A stretch of 64,000 nucleotides of DNA from Oscheius onirici (Eukaryota > Nematoda > Chromadorea > Rhabditida > Rhabditidae): positions 4,960,001 through 5,024,000 of the forward strand of contig OW051471.1 of the NCBI GenBank assembly GCA_932521025.1, given 5' to 3'. The translations under genes were made by a program, and so were the position numbers. Numbering within the stretch: the first letter of the stretch is position 1; each line of letters begins with the position of its first letter. Positions 1-10,466 of this stretch are shown here, in pieces. Under the pieces are notes generated by a model. That model worked only from the letters and a program-made list of their open reading frames with translations, ran no database searches and was not told the origin of the DNA.

Positions 1-26
1 CTGCGAAATAAACTAATTTGATTCAG

Positions 27-334
27 ATCACGGATTATCGTCTGATGGAAAAAGAGCGGTCAGTAGATGTCGGGAAAGATATCTCAGTGCTCTCTATCTC
101 TACGTCCGTAGAAAGTCCGACTCGGCCTTTGTGGCCACGTGTCGAGTCGCTCGCTTTATGGTCATGCTCAGTGCGATTACTGTAAGTTTTTTTTATTTAT
201 CAACACAAAAACGGTTTCAGAGCTTGACTCATATGATGAATGAAACGATCGATTCACAGTCACTTTCGAATGAGCTTGGATCGGGCATTTTACCCGGATC
301 AATGGATCTGAAAGAAGAATTTTGTTACAAATAG
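27..334 (+). CDS. Nuclear hormone receptor, C-terminal end of ligand-binding domain (partial)
   Basis: Two exons are visible, 27-181 and 221-334, joined by a 39-nt intron with a GTAAGT donor and TTTCAG acceptor; the gene starts outside the window. The first exon reads KRAVSRCRERYLSALYLYVR and then VARFMVMLSAIT. This fits helices 10-11 of a nuclear-receptor ligand-binding domain, where an R-x-RYLSALYLY-like stretch is followed by a short leucine/methionine helix. The last exon gives a tail starting SLTHMMNETID and ending EEFCYK before TAG. The DNA-binding zinc fingers are not in the window, so the subfamily cannot be named. Nematodes have very large families of these ligand-regulated transcription factors. 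The intron is a multiple of three with no in-frame stop, so its retention would add 13 residues. The gene converges on PIG-S, whose stop lies 166 nt away. Confidence 0.7.
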
Positions 335-500
335 TCTCACTTCCAGCATAACCCAAAGATTCCACGAAATCTATTCTGACAGCTTTCTGTACAAACCTGA
401 AATAGACTGGGAGAAGATATAAGCCTGTTATTCTCAAACTTTTTATTTTCATTCAATGGTATGGGACGGCGATATTAACAGAACTTTAGACCCGTTTGTT

Positions 501-2443
501 CTATTTCTTTGATCCAAGAAACCACTTGACCAATGTCCAGATTGAGCCCAAAAGAGGGAGCAGTGTGGGTAACATAATGGGCAGATAGACGGCTACTTTC
601 TGGTCCTGAGGGAAGTACAGAAGAGCGAGCAACGACTTGTGCGAAACAGCCTCATCCGACAGTCGACGTCCTTCTTTCACCTAAAGAGTTTATTATATTT
701 TGTCACGAGGAAAATAAACCTTGGCAAGAGCATATTTGACCGACTGCAAGGCAACAGCATCTTCAATTAATACCAAAGAGTTTCTCACTCGATCGGCCAC
801 GTCCTGTTCAATCGAAATTGTGCTGATTTTCTCAGTTAGAGCCTGAAGATCTTTTCTAAAAGAAAAGTATGAAAGTTTCTTACTTTAAGAGTAGCGACAT
901 TCGTGATTGCTCTCATAGTGTTGTCAACAATTGCTCTCATTCGAAGTCTGTTCAGCTCCCAATCAGCCAGTGGAACGGGATGTCTTCTCCATCCGCTAGT
1001 CAGTTCCGAATCAAGGCCCAGAAGTACACGAAGAGCAGCGAGAACTCGAGAAGGAGTATGTTCGTTTCGGGGAATCACGGCCCCCCAAGCAGCAGCCACA
1101 GCTCCAAGACTGTCATCACCCTAAACTTGGATTTTAGAACTTTTCGAGAAAATAAAGTACGTATTGATCGAGAAGGATAACTTCCTTGTCGACTTCCAGT
1201 ATAGCAAAACGAAGAAGAGGGTGTTCCGACTCAACAGTCTGCATCTGGTCATCAATTTGGATTGTAAGTCTTTCCATTCCCGAATGAGTCAATGTCCATC
1301 GATCCTGAACGTCTTTTTCCAGATAGGCAGATACGTCAAAGTCCCAGAGGTGTTCAGAACTGATCTGAACCGAAACCTTTGATTAGAAGAAAACCAATTG
1401 ATACCTCGAGATGAGTTGAATCGACGACTTTCTTTGCAAATTTGCTGAGAACTGGGAGTAGATGCTGGTCAGATCGATTACTACGCGGAGAATCGTTGTC
1501 ATGAAGGTAGACTACTTGTACCACGTAGTTCATCGACAGCGGAGCAGAGTCCCAAACAAGCCGTTTCTAGAAGAGATTGAGAAAAGACTTGAAATAATTT
1601 TACCTGGTGGGAGAGAGGAAGAGTGGCAATTTGCCAGGGCTGCATTCGCTGTTTGAGGTCTCGCTTGATGATGACATTGAGATGCGGAACGTCAACGAGA
1701 ACTTCGAAAACGAGTTCCTTCAGTCGACTAGTCTTCTTGGACTCGTCTTCGTCCGTCCATTGGAGAAAAGTCCACGAGTTGCCGCTGAGAAAAACATTCG
1801 TTGCAGAAAAGTGAGGCCATTGACTCGATGGTACTAGAGCAACTTGAACAGTGAGCGAATCGGACACGGAAGAATCAGTTTCGAGTTGGGAAAGCTCTCT
1901 GAAAACTTGTTTTTGAGCGAAATGATGGTATGATATACTTGACTCCTCCATTGACAAACTCCCAGGTGATCGAAAGTGGTTGTTGCACATCTTCCTTTTC
2001 CAAATAGTCGATCAATTCCTCGGATATGGGAATGAGCTTTGGAAGAAGTTGATGGTCTATTACGGCCAACACGATTCTGAAAGGAACAAATGTTAACGAC
2101 GACGTTAGGCTTACTTGACATGCAGAGGGATACTAAAGTTTTGACCAAAAACGGGGAAATCGACTCTTGGAACTCTCGTCGTCGAATACCAAAGAGGACC
2201 GCCGAGACAAAAGACGATGAGAATAAAAGCGAAAGCCGAGGCGTGTCGATAAGGCTCTTGGGATCGAAGATGTTCTCGGAAAGGCTTCTAAACTTTCAAT
2301 TGGAGCTTTGCAATTAGGACCAGACAAACCGGCAAAGTATCTATGACTTCTTGAACATTTTTGGGGCCAGGGGGTTCTGGAGCACTTTTTATGCCCAGAA
2401 AAATGAGAATGTCATCAATCCTGGGGTTTGGCATTCTGAACAT
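501..2443 (-). CDS. pigs: PIG-S, subunit of the GPI transamidase complex
   Basis: PIG-S is an ER membrane subunit of the transamidase that attaches GPI anchors to proteins. Exon 1 is 2443-2330 and exon 2 is 2287-2115. Exon 2 carries the N-terminal membrane helix (ASAFAFILIVFCLGGPLWYS), matching the single helix and GLPLWW-type end of the human protein. Later exons give the lumenal domain, including VALVPSSQWPHF and WELNRLRMRAIVDNTMRAI, where human PIG-S has WELDRLLWARSVENL. The last exon ends LLALLYFPQDQKVAVYLPIM followed by LPTLLPLLGSIWTLVKWFLG and KK; this second membrane helix matches the human LLYFPDDQKFAIYIPLFLP region. Both helices and all conserved blocks are present, so the gene looks intact. 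The chosen ATG lies only six bases from the target-site repeat of an LTR retrotransposon, so the 5' untranslated region and promoter may now be element-derived. Confidence 0.9.
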
Positions 2444-2453
2444 CTTGTTAATG

Positions 2454-2592
2454 TACTGTAACAGGAGACGCGAAGTAGACAAGACGTTTATTGGGAGTTC
2501 AAAACTTGAAGTGCCCGAAAGCGTACTTTTATTTACAATAATTGAAATACATAAACGGTACATAATATCACATAATTAGACGCTTCTCAACA
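2454..2592 (-). repeat. 3' LTR of the retrotransposon
   Basis: The LTR starts TGTTGAG next to the polypurine tract and runs to the putative target duplication at 2449-2453. It carries an A/T-rich stretch (GTAAATAAAAGT on the minus strand) that could act as a TATA or polyadenylation signal. It points toward PIG-S, so transcription started in it would run into the gene. Only about the first 37 bases of the matching 5' LTR (5758-5722) can be recognised. Confidence 0.6.
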
Positions 2593-2599
2593 CCTCCCC

Positions 2600-4130
2600 T
2601 TCTTCAATGTCCAGTAGCTTCGTAGAATTAAACTTGGCGGCAGTATATGTGTAGATCGTCTCTCAGCGTGTTTGGGTTTACCAGAATGGGATTGAAGACA
2701 TCCTGCTTCGGGTGGTTGAATACTCCGAGACGTTGAGGTTTTCCGGGGTAGTTCTGTGGTTGTTGGATTCTTTCCATCAACCACGACGTCGTAACACGTG
2801 TTCTGTACCAAGTTTCCGAATTACGATACCAGGCACCCAACTGAACTTTCCACGACTGTAGACGGTAGTCCAGACTGGATCCTTAGCTACAAATCTTTTC
2901 GGCTTGGTATTGTGGTGGCGGTTGAACTGCTTGAGCATCTTGTTCTCTCTTTTCTCCCTTTCGATAGAAACGTCAGGATTCATCAAATCCAGGATGCTTC
3001 TTCCTTCCAAGAAAATGTTCTCCGGGAGATTTTCCATCCAGGGTGGCAGCATATGGTGTGTAGCGATAGGTCATTAAGAACTTTTGCAGCGCCTTGGTGG
3101 TAGGTGCCTACGTCTTAAGTTTCATCAGAGTTCTTTTGAACGTATTCACGAAGATTTCAGCTTGAACATTGGTTTGATGACGGAACGGTGGAGATCGAAT
3201 ACGTCGAATTTCTCTCAGCCGGTAGAAATCCGTGAATTCACCAGAAGTAAACTGCGCTCGGTCCCGCATAATCGACACAGACTCTCTCCCAAGGTCCAGT
3301 CGGATTCTTCCATGTATGCAGTAGGTTCTTTGCTGGCAAGTTGACATTCTTGACATTTGTCAACCAACGCGTCCACATTTTCATTCATTCTGATCCAGTA
3401 GACATATTCCCTAGCAAGCGATTTCATCCTTGACTGACCTGGGTGTCCTTCATGTAACTGGATCACAATCTTCTTCTGGAGAGTCGATGGCACCACGATC
3501 CGGTCACAGAAGTAGAGGCAGTTCTTGATCAACTTCTCGCTGAGCGGCGCACTTCTTGACCAGCCGATTCCTCATGTTTCTTGGCCAGAGACCACTGTTG
3601 ACAAACTTCACAACTTCCGACAAGACGGCATCTTCAGAAGTCTCTTCAGCCAATTGTTCGCTGTTGACTGGAAGTCGATCGAATTGATTCCATTCGTCTT
3701 GTTGATTCGTCAGGGCATCTTCGTCCGGCAGCGACTGTGACTCACTTGTCCGAATTCCAGCGTGTTACGGTACTCGATTGTGAAGGCATATCCCAACAGC
3801 GTTGTGCATCATCTCTAGAATCGATTTACAGTGCAAACGACTTGTGGTCGGTTAGCAGCAAGAACTTCCTTCCATACACATAGCGGTAAAACTTCTCCAA
3901 TGCAAGATGATGCCCAGTCCCGCTTTTTCGATTTGGATGTAGTTTCTTTCGACTCCAGACAGGGTACGGTTCTCGTGCAGGATCGTACTTCCCGATATAT
4001 CTGGGTAGCGATGAGTGAGTACAGCACCAATTCCGTACTGGCTGACATCAGATGCGACGACAAGCGGCAACTTCGGGTCATAGTGAGAGAGCAGCGACGG
4101 GACGGCTTGAACTTGCCTCACAGGGGGTCT
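2600..4130 (-). pseudogene. Retrotransposon RNase H and integrase remnants
   Basis: In minus-strand order there is an RNase H segment (4121-3852) containing VVASDVSQYGIGAVLTH. Next is an integrase zinc-binding segment (3532-3240) with the H-x-GHPGQSRMKSL and C-x2-C pattern. An integrase core fragment follows (about 3290-3100) with RAQFTSGEF and PQTN-like residues before AE, and then a chromodomain-proximal tail (3052-2780). Frameshifts separate the blocks, and the first part of the integrase core, with its first acidic residue, appears to be missing. This is the downstream half of a Ty3/gypsy-type pol gene. Confidence 0.7.
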
Positions 4131-4239
4131 TTCGAGAAGACCTTGAGCTGCTTCATTGCGAAGGAGTCCTTCTTCAGATCATTCACCGTCAGACCTGCCT
4201 CCCGTTTTAACCGAGACAGAAATCGGTTCTGTTCTGAAC

Positions 4240-5109
4240 AGTTGGTTATTGGAACGACGTCCAAAACGAAAGTCCGTCTCATGGTGGAAATCAATGGATT
4301 CCCCGTTCGTCTACAGATAGATTCCGGTGCTGAGACTACATTGATTTGGAAGAACATCTGGAACAAGATTGGGTCCCCGGAACTGATTCCAGCCGATCAA
4401 GTTCTGGTGTCGCTGGATGGAGGAATCTTGTCATGCGTGGGCAAGCTTTTGAGCAAGTTCAAGTTGATGACGAAATTTGGATACGTTGACGGAGAGGGAT
4501 GCTGTTACGGCTCAACGGACGAGTACAACATCTGTGGACTCCCATGGTTGGACCAAGTTCCTGAGCTCAAGAATGGACTTTGTAGCCGTCAACGTCGTTA
4601 TCGACTAGCCTGAAGTTTCGCAGAAAATGGCTGAACAGTTGAAAAAGAGTCATAAAGGAGTCTTCGATGAATCACTGGGTTGCTGTTCAAAGATGAAGCT
4701 GTCTTCAGGAAGAAGAGACCTGTGCCATTTGCTGATGTGTCGGAATTGAACAAAGAGATTGACCGCCATCTAGCACAAGGAGTCATCTCGAGAGTAGAAC
4801 ATTCGGACTGGGCAGCCCCAATTGTCGTCGACAAGAAGCCGACTGGAGCCATCAGACTTTGTGCCGATTTCACTATTGGATTGAATGATAACCTGATGTT
4901 GCACCAGCACCCGTTGCCAACAACGGAGGAGGTTTTTGGAAAGCTGAATGGAGGAGTCGTTTTCTTGACATTGGATTTGGCAGATGCATTTCTTCAAATC
5001 GAAGTGGAAGCTCGTTCCAAGAAAGTGCTGACGATTTCGACCCACAGAGGGCTCTTCCAGTACAATAGTTTACCGTTTGGAGTGAAGAGCGCTCCGGGAG
5101 ACGAACATA
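4240..5109 (+). pseudogene. Retrotransposon protease and reverse transcriptase remnants (inverted segment)
   Basis: The plus strand encodes an aspartic protease segment with LQIDSGAETTLIW around 4312-4350. After a stop and frameshift near 4605-4680, a reverse-transcriptase N-terminal part follows. It contains GVISRVEHSDWAAPIVVDKK, then LDLADAFLQIEV and LPFGVKSAP. The similarity stops at about 5107, before the YxDD active-site motif. The direction is opposite to the RNase H/integrase part of the same insertion, so this piece was inverted after or during integration. Confidence 0.7.
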
Positions 5110-5162
5110 CCGTATTTCTTCTAATATTAGGTCGCCAACTAAGTATTTAAAAATTGCCCATA

Positions 5163-5727
5163 ACTTACATTTATGCCTGGATCAGGGTTGGGCGATACTT
5201 TTGTCTGCGAAAGGACGTATATACCTCCATTTAAAAATAGAAAACGCGAATATTTTCAACTGAATTCGGTTTGATCTTTAGATGGTTTAGATTCCCCCCG
5301 ACGCGTTCCCCTCAAAAAACTATCTCGTTCGATAAAAGATTAACATGACAAAACTTGACATGTTACGCTAGTCTCGACAACTGTGCGGACACCACTACAT
5401 ACAGACGGACACCATTGCACTTTAGTAAAGATTTTGCATTTCGTAGCAAAATTCAAATTTTCCGATACTTTTTTCGGCTTTTTCTTCGTTTTTTTTCCAT
5501 ATTTTTCTCAAATTTCTTCGACTAGAACATAATACAACTAATACGACAGAGCAGTATTTCTTGCTGAAATTGGCTAAAAGTAGATCACTGGCAACGTTGT
5601 CATGTGCTACGATTGATCAAACCGAATTCAGTTGAAAATATTCGCGTTTTCTATTTTTAAATGGAGGTATATACGTCCTTTCGCAGACAAAAGTATCGCC
5701 CAACCCTGATCCAGGCATAAATGTTAC
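5163..5727. mobile_element. MITE with about 100-bp terminal inverted repeats
   Basis: The arms at about 5163-5275 and 5617-5727 are inverted copies of each other (TTTATGCCTGGATCAGGG at one end, its complement at the other). The element lies inside the retrotransposon, directly behind the remaining piece of its 5' LTR, so it inserted later. Its interior (5430-5600) resembles one arm of the palindrome at 38.37-38.79 kb. No coding capacity is seen. Confidence 0.75.
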
Positions 5728-6107
5728 GTATTATCACATAATTAGACGCTTCTCAACATAATGAAATAGACAGGTTTTAGATAAGAACAACAGGACAACT
5801 ATTAGATAACAGTTCAGAGACTTGAAATACGAGAGTTCATTGTGAAAATATTAAAAATAGAGTATAGACATAATGAAAATACCAGCAAGGTGAACAATGC
5901 GTAGAAGTTAGGCACTGAATTGGGGAGAAAGAGACCGAAAGTGATAGTCGATTACACATATCAAATGAGAAGCTACTGAAATGGGAAAATATTGAAAGTA
6001 CAACTTTTACAACTTCGTAATGGGCAGACTGAATGTATTTTAAGGAAAAATGAATACTGAATAAGAAAATGCAAGATTGAGCACCGGAAAAACTTGTGGG
6101 AAAGAAA

Positions 6108-8806
6108 CTAATGGGTGTAGATCCATTTGGCCCGTTGGGCAAGAATGTCGCTTTTGAGATTCTGTGCAAAGCAGATACCGAGAATCTAAATTCCAGTGTT
6201 TGAGCAAATGAACAGAAAGAAACGTACTTGAATTACGGCAACAATCACCAGTATAATACCGACGAGAAACACATTATTGTTGAGCCAAAGCTGAAGTTTC
6301 GGGAGGCAGCCATCAGAATAGATGGCAGACGAAGAAGCAACTGTTAATCCTCCGACTTCCTTCAAACGAACTCCATGACCGCAATAGTAATTCTTGAATT
6401 GAAGGCTGCCATTGACACAGCATGAAAATGGAACTCCGCCGGCTTCTGGTGAGGCTACCTATTCGGAGTAAATGAATTTGAAATTAAAAAAATCACCTCT
6501 CTGGCGGCTATGGAAAAGTACGTATTTTTGTCCCAATCATCCGCACTGTTAATTCCGCAACAATGCCACGATTCCTGCATTGTGTCAATAAGAACTTGTA
6601 AGTCTGGATCGTCTCGATATCCAACTACCTGAAGACAGTTTACATCTAAACTATTAAAAAGTTATGGTGTCTGTGGCTGACTCAGTGTGTTTGTCAGTGA
6701 TGTGCGGAAATTTCTTCTGCAAAAGTGCGTAACGATTACGTATCGTCGTTTTTCGAGTTGTTTCCTCCAGTTTCTGTTTTTCCTCGATGAACACAGCCCA
6801 AATACACTTGCGAAAAATAAAAACAGAATAAAAAAATGTTTTTACAGAGAGAAAAAGGCATTTCCGTGGACGTTTTTCCGCGGAAATTTGTTTCACGGAA
6901 ACGAGTTTCTCTCTCTGTATAAACATTTTTTTTATTCTGTTTATATTTTTTGCAGGTGTATTTGGGCTGTGTTCATCGAGGAAAAATACGAAAACCGAAA
7001 AAAAATTGAGAAAAACACGTGAAAAACGACATGACGTGCGCTTTACGCACTTTTGCAGACAACATTTCCGCACATCTCTGCTGCTTGTCCATGGCCACGA
7101 GAATCGTCGTAGCAAGTCAACCAGGTTTCTTGATTTCGTGGGCCGCGCCGCGGTTTTCAGCGCTTTGTTTGGGCTTTGGGCAAGGGCGTTTGGGCAAACA
7201 ATTGAAGGGAAAATATGGAGAAAGAGGCAAAATGAGTGGAAAACTATTTTCGTCCATTTCTCCATATTTTCCCTTCAATTGTTGGCCGGAACAGACGTTT
7301 CTAGGGTATTTTTTTTTCACGATGAACCGGTTAAAACCACCTAGAAGTCAAAAAAAAGTATAAAGCACTTAAAATGTAAAAAAAACCGTTTTGCTTTGAA
7401 AATTCCGTCCAAATCCTCTGCGGTGCGGCCCAAACAAAGCGCTTAAAGCGAGCCTCCCTCTATACCCCGTTTGAATTTTCGCGGGCTTATTTCGCCGCGG
7501 GCGCTCTTGCTGGCGCAGTGGATAGAGCAGGTTTTTAGTAATTTTGAAGTCTCTGGTTCGACTCCCCCACGAGTTAGGTATTCTTTTTCTATTTTTTTGT
7601 AAGCCTACAAACTGAAACATAACATAAAAGTTGGTTTTTCGAGCTAAGCATCCCTCACTGCAAGGATATCAAATCGTGTATGTCTTCGTATAACTAGTAA
7701 ATATATCAAAAATGAATTTGTAAGCGATTACTGTCTTTTTGTAGAAAAGAAAAATTACAGTGGCGGGGATCGAACCTTCCATGCTCTGATTCGTAGACAG
7801 TGCTCTTACCCACTGCGCCAAAGAGGACAAAGCGGCGCGGCCGCCCCGCCGAGCTTATATATGTAATGAATCGACTTAACGTAGTTTATCGACAATGGGG
7901 GAGGCTCGCTTTAAAACAGCGGTCGGCCTCCCCAAAATCAACAAGCCTGAACATTTGTCAGGATTAGGTAACAAGTCACTTTTGAACTTGGAGTTTTTAC
8001 AGACTTTGGCTTCTACAGTGCCTGAGAGAAGTAGAAAGCTTTAGAAAATTGTAAGGATCAGGTTGAAAAGTTCGGCGTTACGACGCCGTCAGGCGACAAA
8101 GTGGTCTGGTCAAAGAATAAATGGAATACATACCACGTCGTTAAGTAGATTTCTGACATAGTTATCGAGGTGATCTCGGCACATGTAAGCATAAACGGCG
8201 GCAGCGAATTCTAGTAGGAGAAGTAGACCAAGAAGAGTGGAATAGAAGGCGAGAAATGATGTATTCTCACGAAGAGAACCCACGCATCCACTGAATCCTA
8301 AAAATAATATTTTTTAATCAAAAAATCGATAAACCTATGATAAACGTGATGAGACCAATGAGTAGAAGAAGCCATGTCGGGTCGAGATAGAATTTCGATA
8401 CCTAAAAAGCTTTTATAATCTACACTATAAAAGCGCTATGGCGTCTGTGGCTGATACTGCGACTTTGTCTGTTTGTTCGTTTGTCCGAGGCCACGAGCAT
8501 CGTCGCGATGACCAAGACAACTGCGACTCACCTTGTTCAGATAACTATAAATGCTGTTTTTCTCAATTTGCGCCCAAACTCCGATGAGTAATAGGGCAAA
8601 CCCGATGAGAAAAAACATGACATTGAACCCAAAAACGGTGTACTTTACACAACAGCTAATTTCAGATTCTCCTCCGGCTCCAGGAGCGTATCTTGTCGCC
8701 TGAATCGCTAAAATTAGCAGGAAAACAAACAAAGAAAACATACCGAATGTCGGGCTACTCGCTGAGCAGCAGGTCGGCGACCATGAGGACGCTGACGAGC
8801 GTTCAT
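6108..8806 (-). CDS. Tetraspanin of the Tspan5/14/17 (TspanC8) type
   Basis: Exons are 8806-8744, 8699-8532, 8401-8335, 8297-8134, 6628-6497, 6458-6228 and 6185-6108; all junctions keep frame. Four membrane helices are present. The first region reads CCVKYTVFGFNVMFFLIG; the second is followed by the small cytoplasmic loop GSLRENTSFL. The large extracellular loop holds SWHCCGINSADDW, then VPFSCC and a later GC. The C-terminus ILGICFAQNLKSDI closely follows human Tspan5 (IFGICLAQNLVSDIEA). TspanC8 proteins carry ADAM10-family proteases to the plasma membrane; in C. elegans TSP-12 and TSP-14 do this in Notch and BMP signalling. I count only six cysteines in the large loop, where the class usually has eight. 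The start is taken at the first Met after a TTTTTCAG acceptor at about 8849; an additional upstream exon is possible. One intron (8133-6629, 1.5 kb) has been enlarged by repeats. Confidence 0.85.
6648..7130. repeat. Hairpin-ended repeat (family A) interrupted by a foldback element
   Basis: The family A head (TATGGTGTCTGTGGCTGACT) begins near 6660 and is broken at about 6694. It resumes at about 7077 with GCTTGTCCATGGCCACGAG, the normal continuation of this family. The inserted piece starts AGTGATGTGCGGAAATTTC and ends with the complementary ATTTCCGCACATCTCTG, and its interior is a long palindrome around the phrase GGGCTGTGTTCATCGAGG. This is a clear insertion within an insertion, located in the tetraspanin intron. 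Confidence 0.65.
7495..7835. repeat. Two tRNA-like sequences in opposite orientation (SINE-like)
   Basis: At 7497-7575 (+) there is an A box (TGGCGCAGTGGATAGAGC) and a B box (GGTTCGACTCC). At 7830-7750 (-) there is a second pair, TGGCGCAGTGGGTAAGAGC and GGTTCGATCCCC. The internal RNA polymerase III boxes are well kept, but the acceptor, anticodon and T stems do not pair properly in either copy. I therefore call them tRNA-derived SINE heads or tRNA pseudogenes rather than working tRNA genes. They lie about 330 bp apart, facing each other, in the tetraspanin intron. Confidence 0.6.
7905..8130. repeat. Family A repeat copy in the tetraspanin intron
   Basis: This segment matches, in the opposite orientation, the copy at 17.04-17.28 kb. 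Both share the stretch with ACTTGGAGTTTTTACA and the end with a GACGCCGTCAGGCGAC-type hairpin before GGTC. It ends about 10 bases before the adjoining exon boundary. A third, head-only piece is at 8425-8525, next to the splice donor of the first membrane-helix exon. Confidence 0.55.
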
Positions 8807-8899
8807 CAAATCTCGTTCTTCCGAATTTCGAGTAATTTCTGCAGGTTTAACTGAAAAACAAAGTAGGTAGGTTTGTAGAATAAGAGTACGCAACAAGCT

Positions 8900-10466
8900 A
8901 TTTTCAGGGAAGCAAAATTTCTAAAACAACATTGCGATTTGTAGCGAGAATTACTTTTTTTTATTTTTAGTGGACACATTTTTGCGAGGAAAAAGATTTT
9001 GCGAATGCAATAAACGGAAATGAAAATACTTAGTTGAAATACTGTTATAAATCTTTAAGACGCAATGTCCTGTAATTTTCGGAGAGGGAGGCGATAGGGT
9101 ACTTCCCATGAACCAAATCGGCTAAAATTTGCAGGAGGCACTATTTCGGACCCAAATCGTGCTTTCCACACCCTAACCAGAGATGTGCGGGAATGGCCAA
9201 AAAAATTCCCGTGGGAATGTTTAGTCTAAAAACATTTTCCCGCGTCCCGCGGGAATATTCCCGTAAGAAGCAGTTTTTCCCGCGGGAATGACGGAAATCG
9301 TGGGAATTTTTCAAAAACGCTTATTTTCGTCAGATTTTCGTTATGCAACTAATTTTCGCGCTGATTTTCAACAAGCTAATAGTCAAAAGGGCAGTTCTAC
9401 GCCGATGGCAGAAAAAATAAGCCATGTTTTGAAGAAAAAGTTGGTCCTTTCTTGATTTTTGCCGACGAAAAACTTTAAAATGGCAAGAAAAAAGAGTCCG
9501 AATTCTCCCGCGGGAATCATGAAAATTCCCGCGGGAATTCTTAGTCTCAAAAAATATTACCGCGGGACGCGGGAAGGGAATCCCGTGACCATTTTCATTC
9601 CCGCGTTCCAGCGGGAATTTCATTCCCGCACATCTCTGACCCTAACCCAAAAACCAAAAAAAAATGAAATTTTTTCTTTAAAATTTTGGATGTCTTAAAA
9701 TAGCCTTAAACGATAGAACAAATGTGTAGAAACATTTTTTGGTTAGGGGTCATGGAGCAAAAAATGCTTCAGAAAAAAGTTATGAACCTTGGAAGTGGCC
9801 AAAAAATGGATGTTGGTCGTACTGCAGTAGGCGCCTCCCTTCGTTCAAACAATCCTAAACTCGCGTTTTCACCATTTTTCTTTTATTTTTCCCGTTTATA
9901 ACCAAGTTTATTGAATTCAGCGTGTAAAGCAACCACCAGAACGTGAAAACTAGTCGAAAATATCATGAAGCCGACGCTTGCTCTATATAAGCCGTCCTCG
10001 GACATTTATCTTCCATTTATGGCTATTTTCGACCAATTTTCACGCCTAGGAGGTTGTTTTACACGCTGAATTCATTTAGCACGCTTAAAAAGGTAAAAAA
10101 TGAAAGGAAAATGGTGAAAAACGCAATATCAGGCCAGTTTGGGAATTCGCGCCAAAAATGTTTGAACGAAGAAACTGAAATATTTATGGTCTATTCAAAA
10201 AGACGAGTGATTACCGTAAGATTTTAGCTCTTATTGAAAAAAAGAAAATATTGAAAAAAAGAAGCAAAAATATAAAAGTTGCGAAAATTCGAAAATTCCA
10301 AAAAATAATTTTGGTCAAAAAACACACGGGTAGTCTAATTTACTTATAAATAACTTATTTACTTCCTATTTGACCTAGTCGACCAGTAAAAACCCCTATG
10401 TCCGACCCCCTACTTTTTGCTAAAAAAATTACAGACAATGCGTCTTAAGTTTCATAAAGTTGTTCA
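8900..10466. repeat. Repeat-filled intergenic region with a foldback element
   Basis: Between the divergent tetraspanin and ferredoxin genes I see no coding exon. From 9178 to 9640 lies a foldback element. It starts AGAGATGTGCGGGAATG and ends with the complement CATTCCCGCACATCTCT, and many CCCGCGGGAAT units lie inside. From 9820 to about 10165 is part of the family that begins GTACTGCAGTAGGCGCC, also found at 19.7-20.2 kb. The rest is A/T-rich sequence. Confidence 0.65.

Larger units (their letters stand above)
2449..5763 (-). mobile_element. Decayed Ty3/gypsy-type LTR retrotransposon with internal inversion
   Basis: On the minus strand the element begins TGTTGAGAAGCGTC at 5758, and the same 27-base sequence recurs at 2592. 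At 2592 it follows a polypurine tract (GAAGAAGGGGAGG, 2605-2593), as expected at the start of a 3' LTR. The bases TAATG occur on both outer sides (2449-2453 and 5759-5763) and could be the 5-bp target duplication. Inside lie RNase H and integrase remnants on the minus strand and protease plus reverse-transcriptase remnants on the plus strand. The 5' part has therefore been inverted. Stops, frameshifts and deletions show that it cannot move by itself. Confidence 0.75.

Noticed and set aside
3831-4613. Single 260-codon plus-strand protein
   Set aside because: Its first 100 codons are antisense to the RNase H remnant; only the later protease part has meaning. It crosses the inversion point.
6654-7265. 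203-codon minus-strand protein in the tetraspanin intron
   Set aside because: It reads through a foldback palindrome and a family A repeat; both strands are open only because the DNA is palindromic and A/T-rich.
7497-7575. Functional tRNA gene
   Set aside because: A and B boxes are good, but the acceptor, anticodon and T stems do not pair, and similar units are fused to repeats elsewhere.
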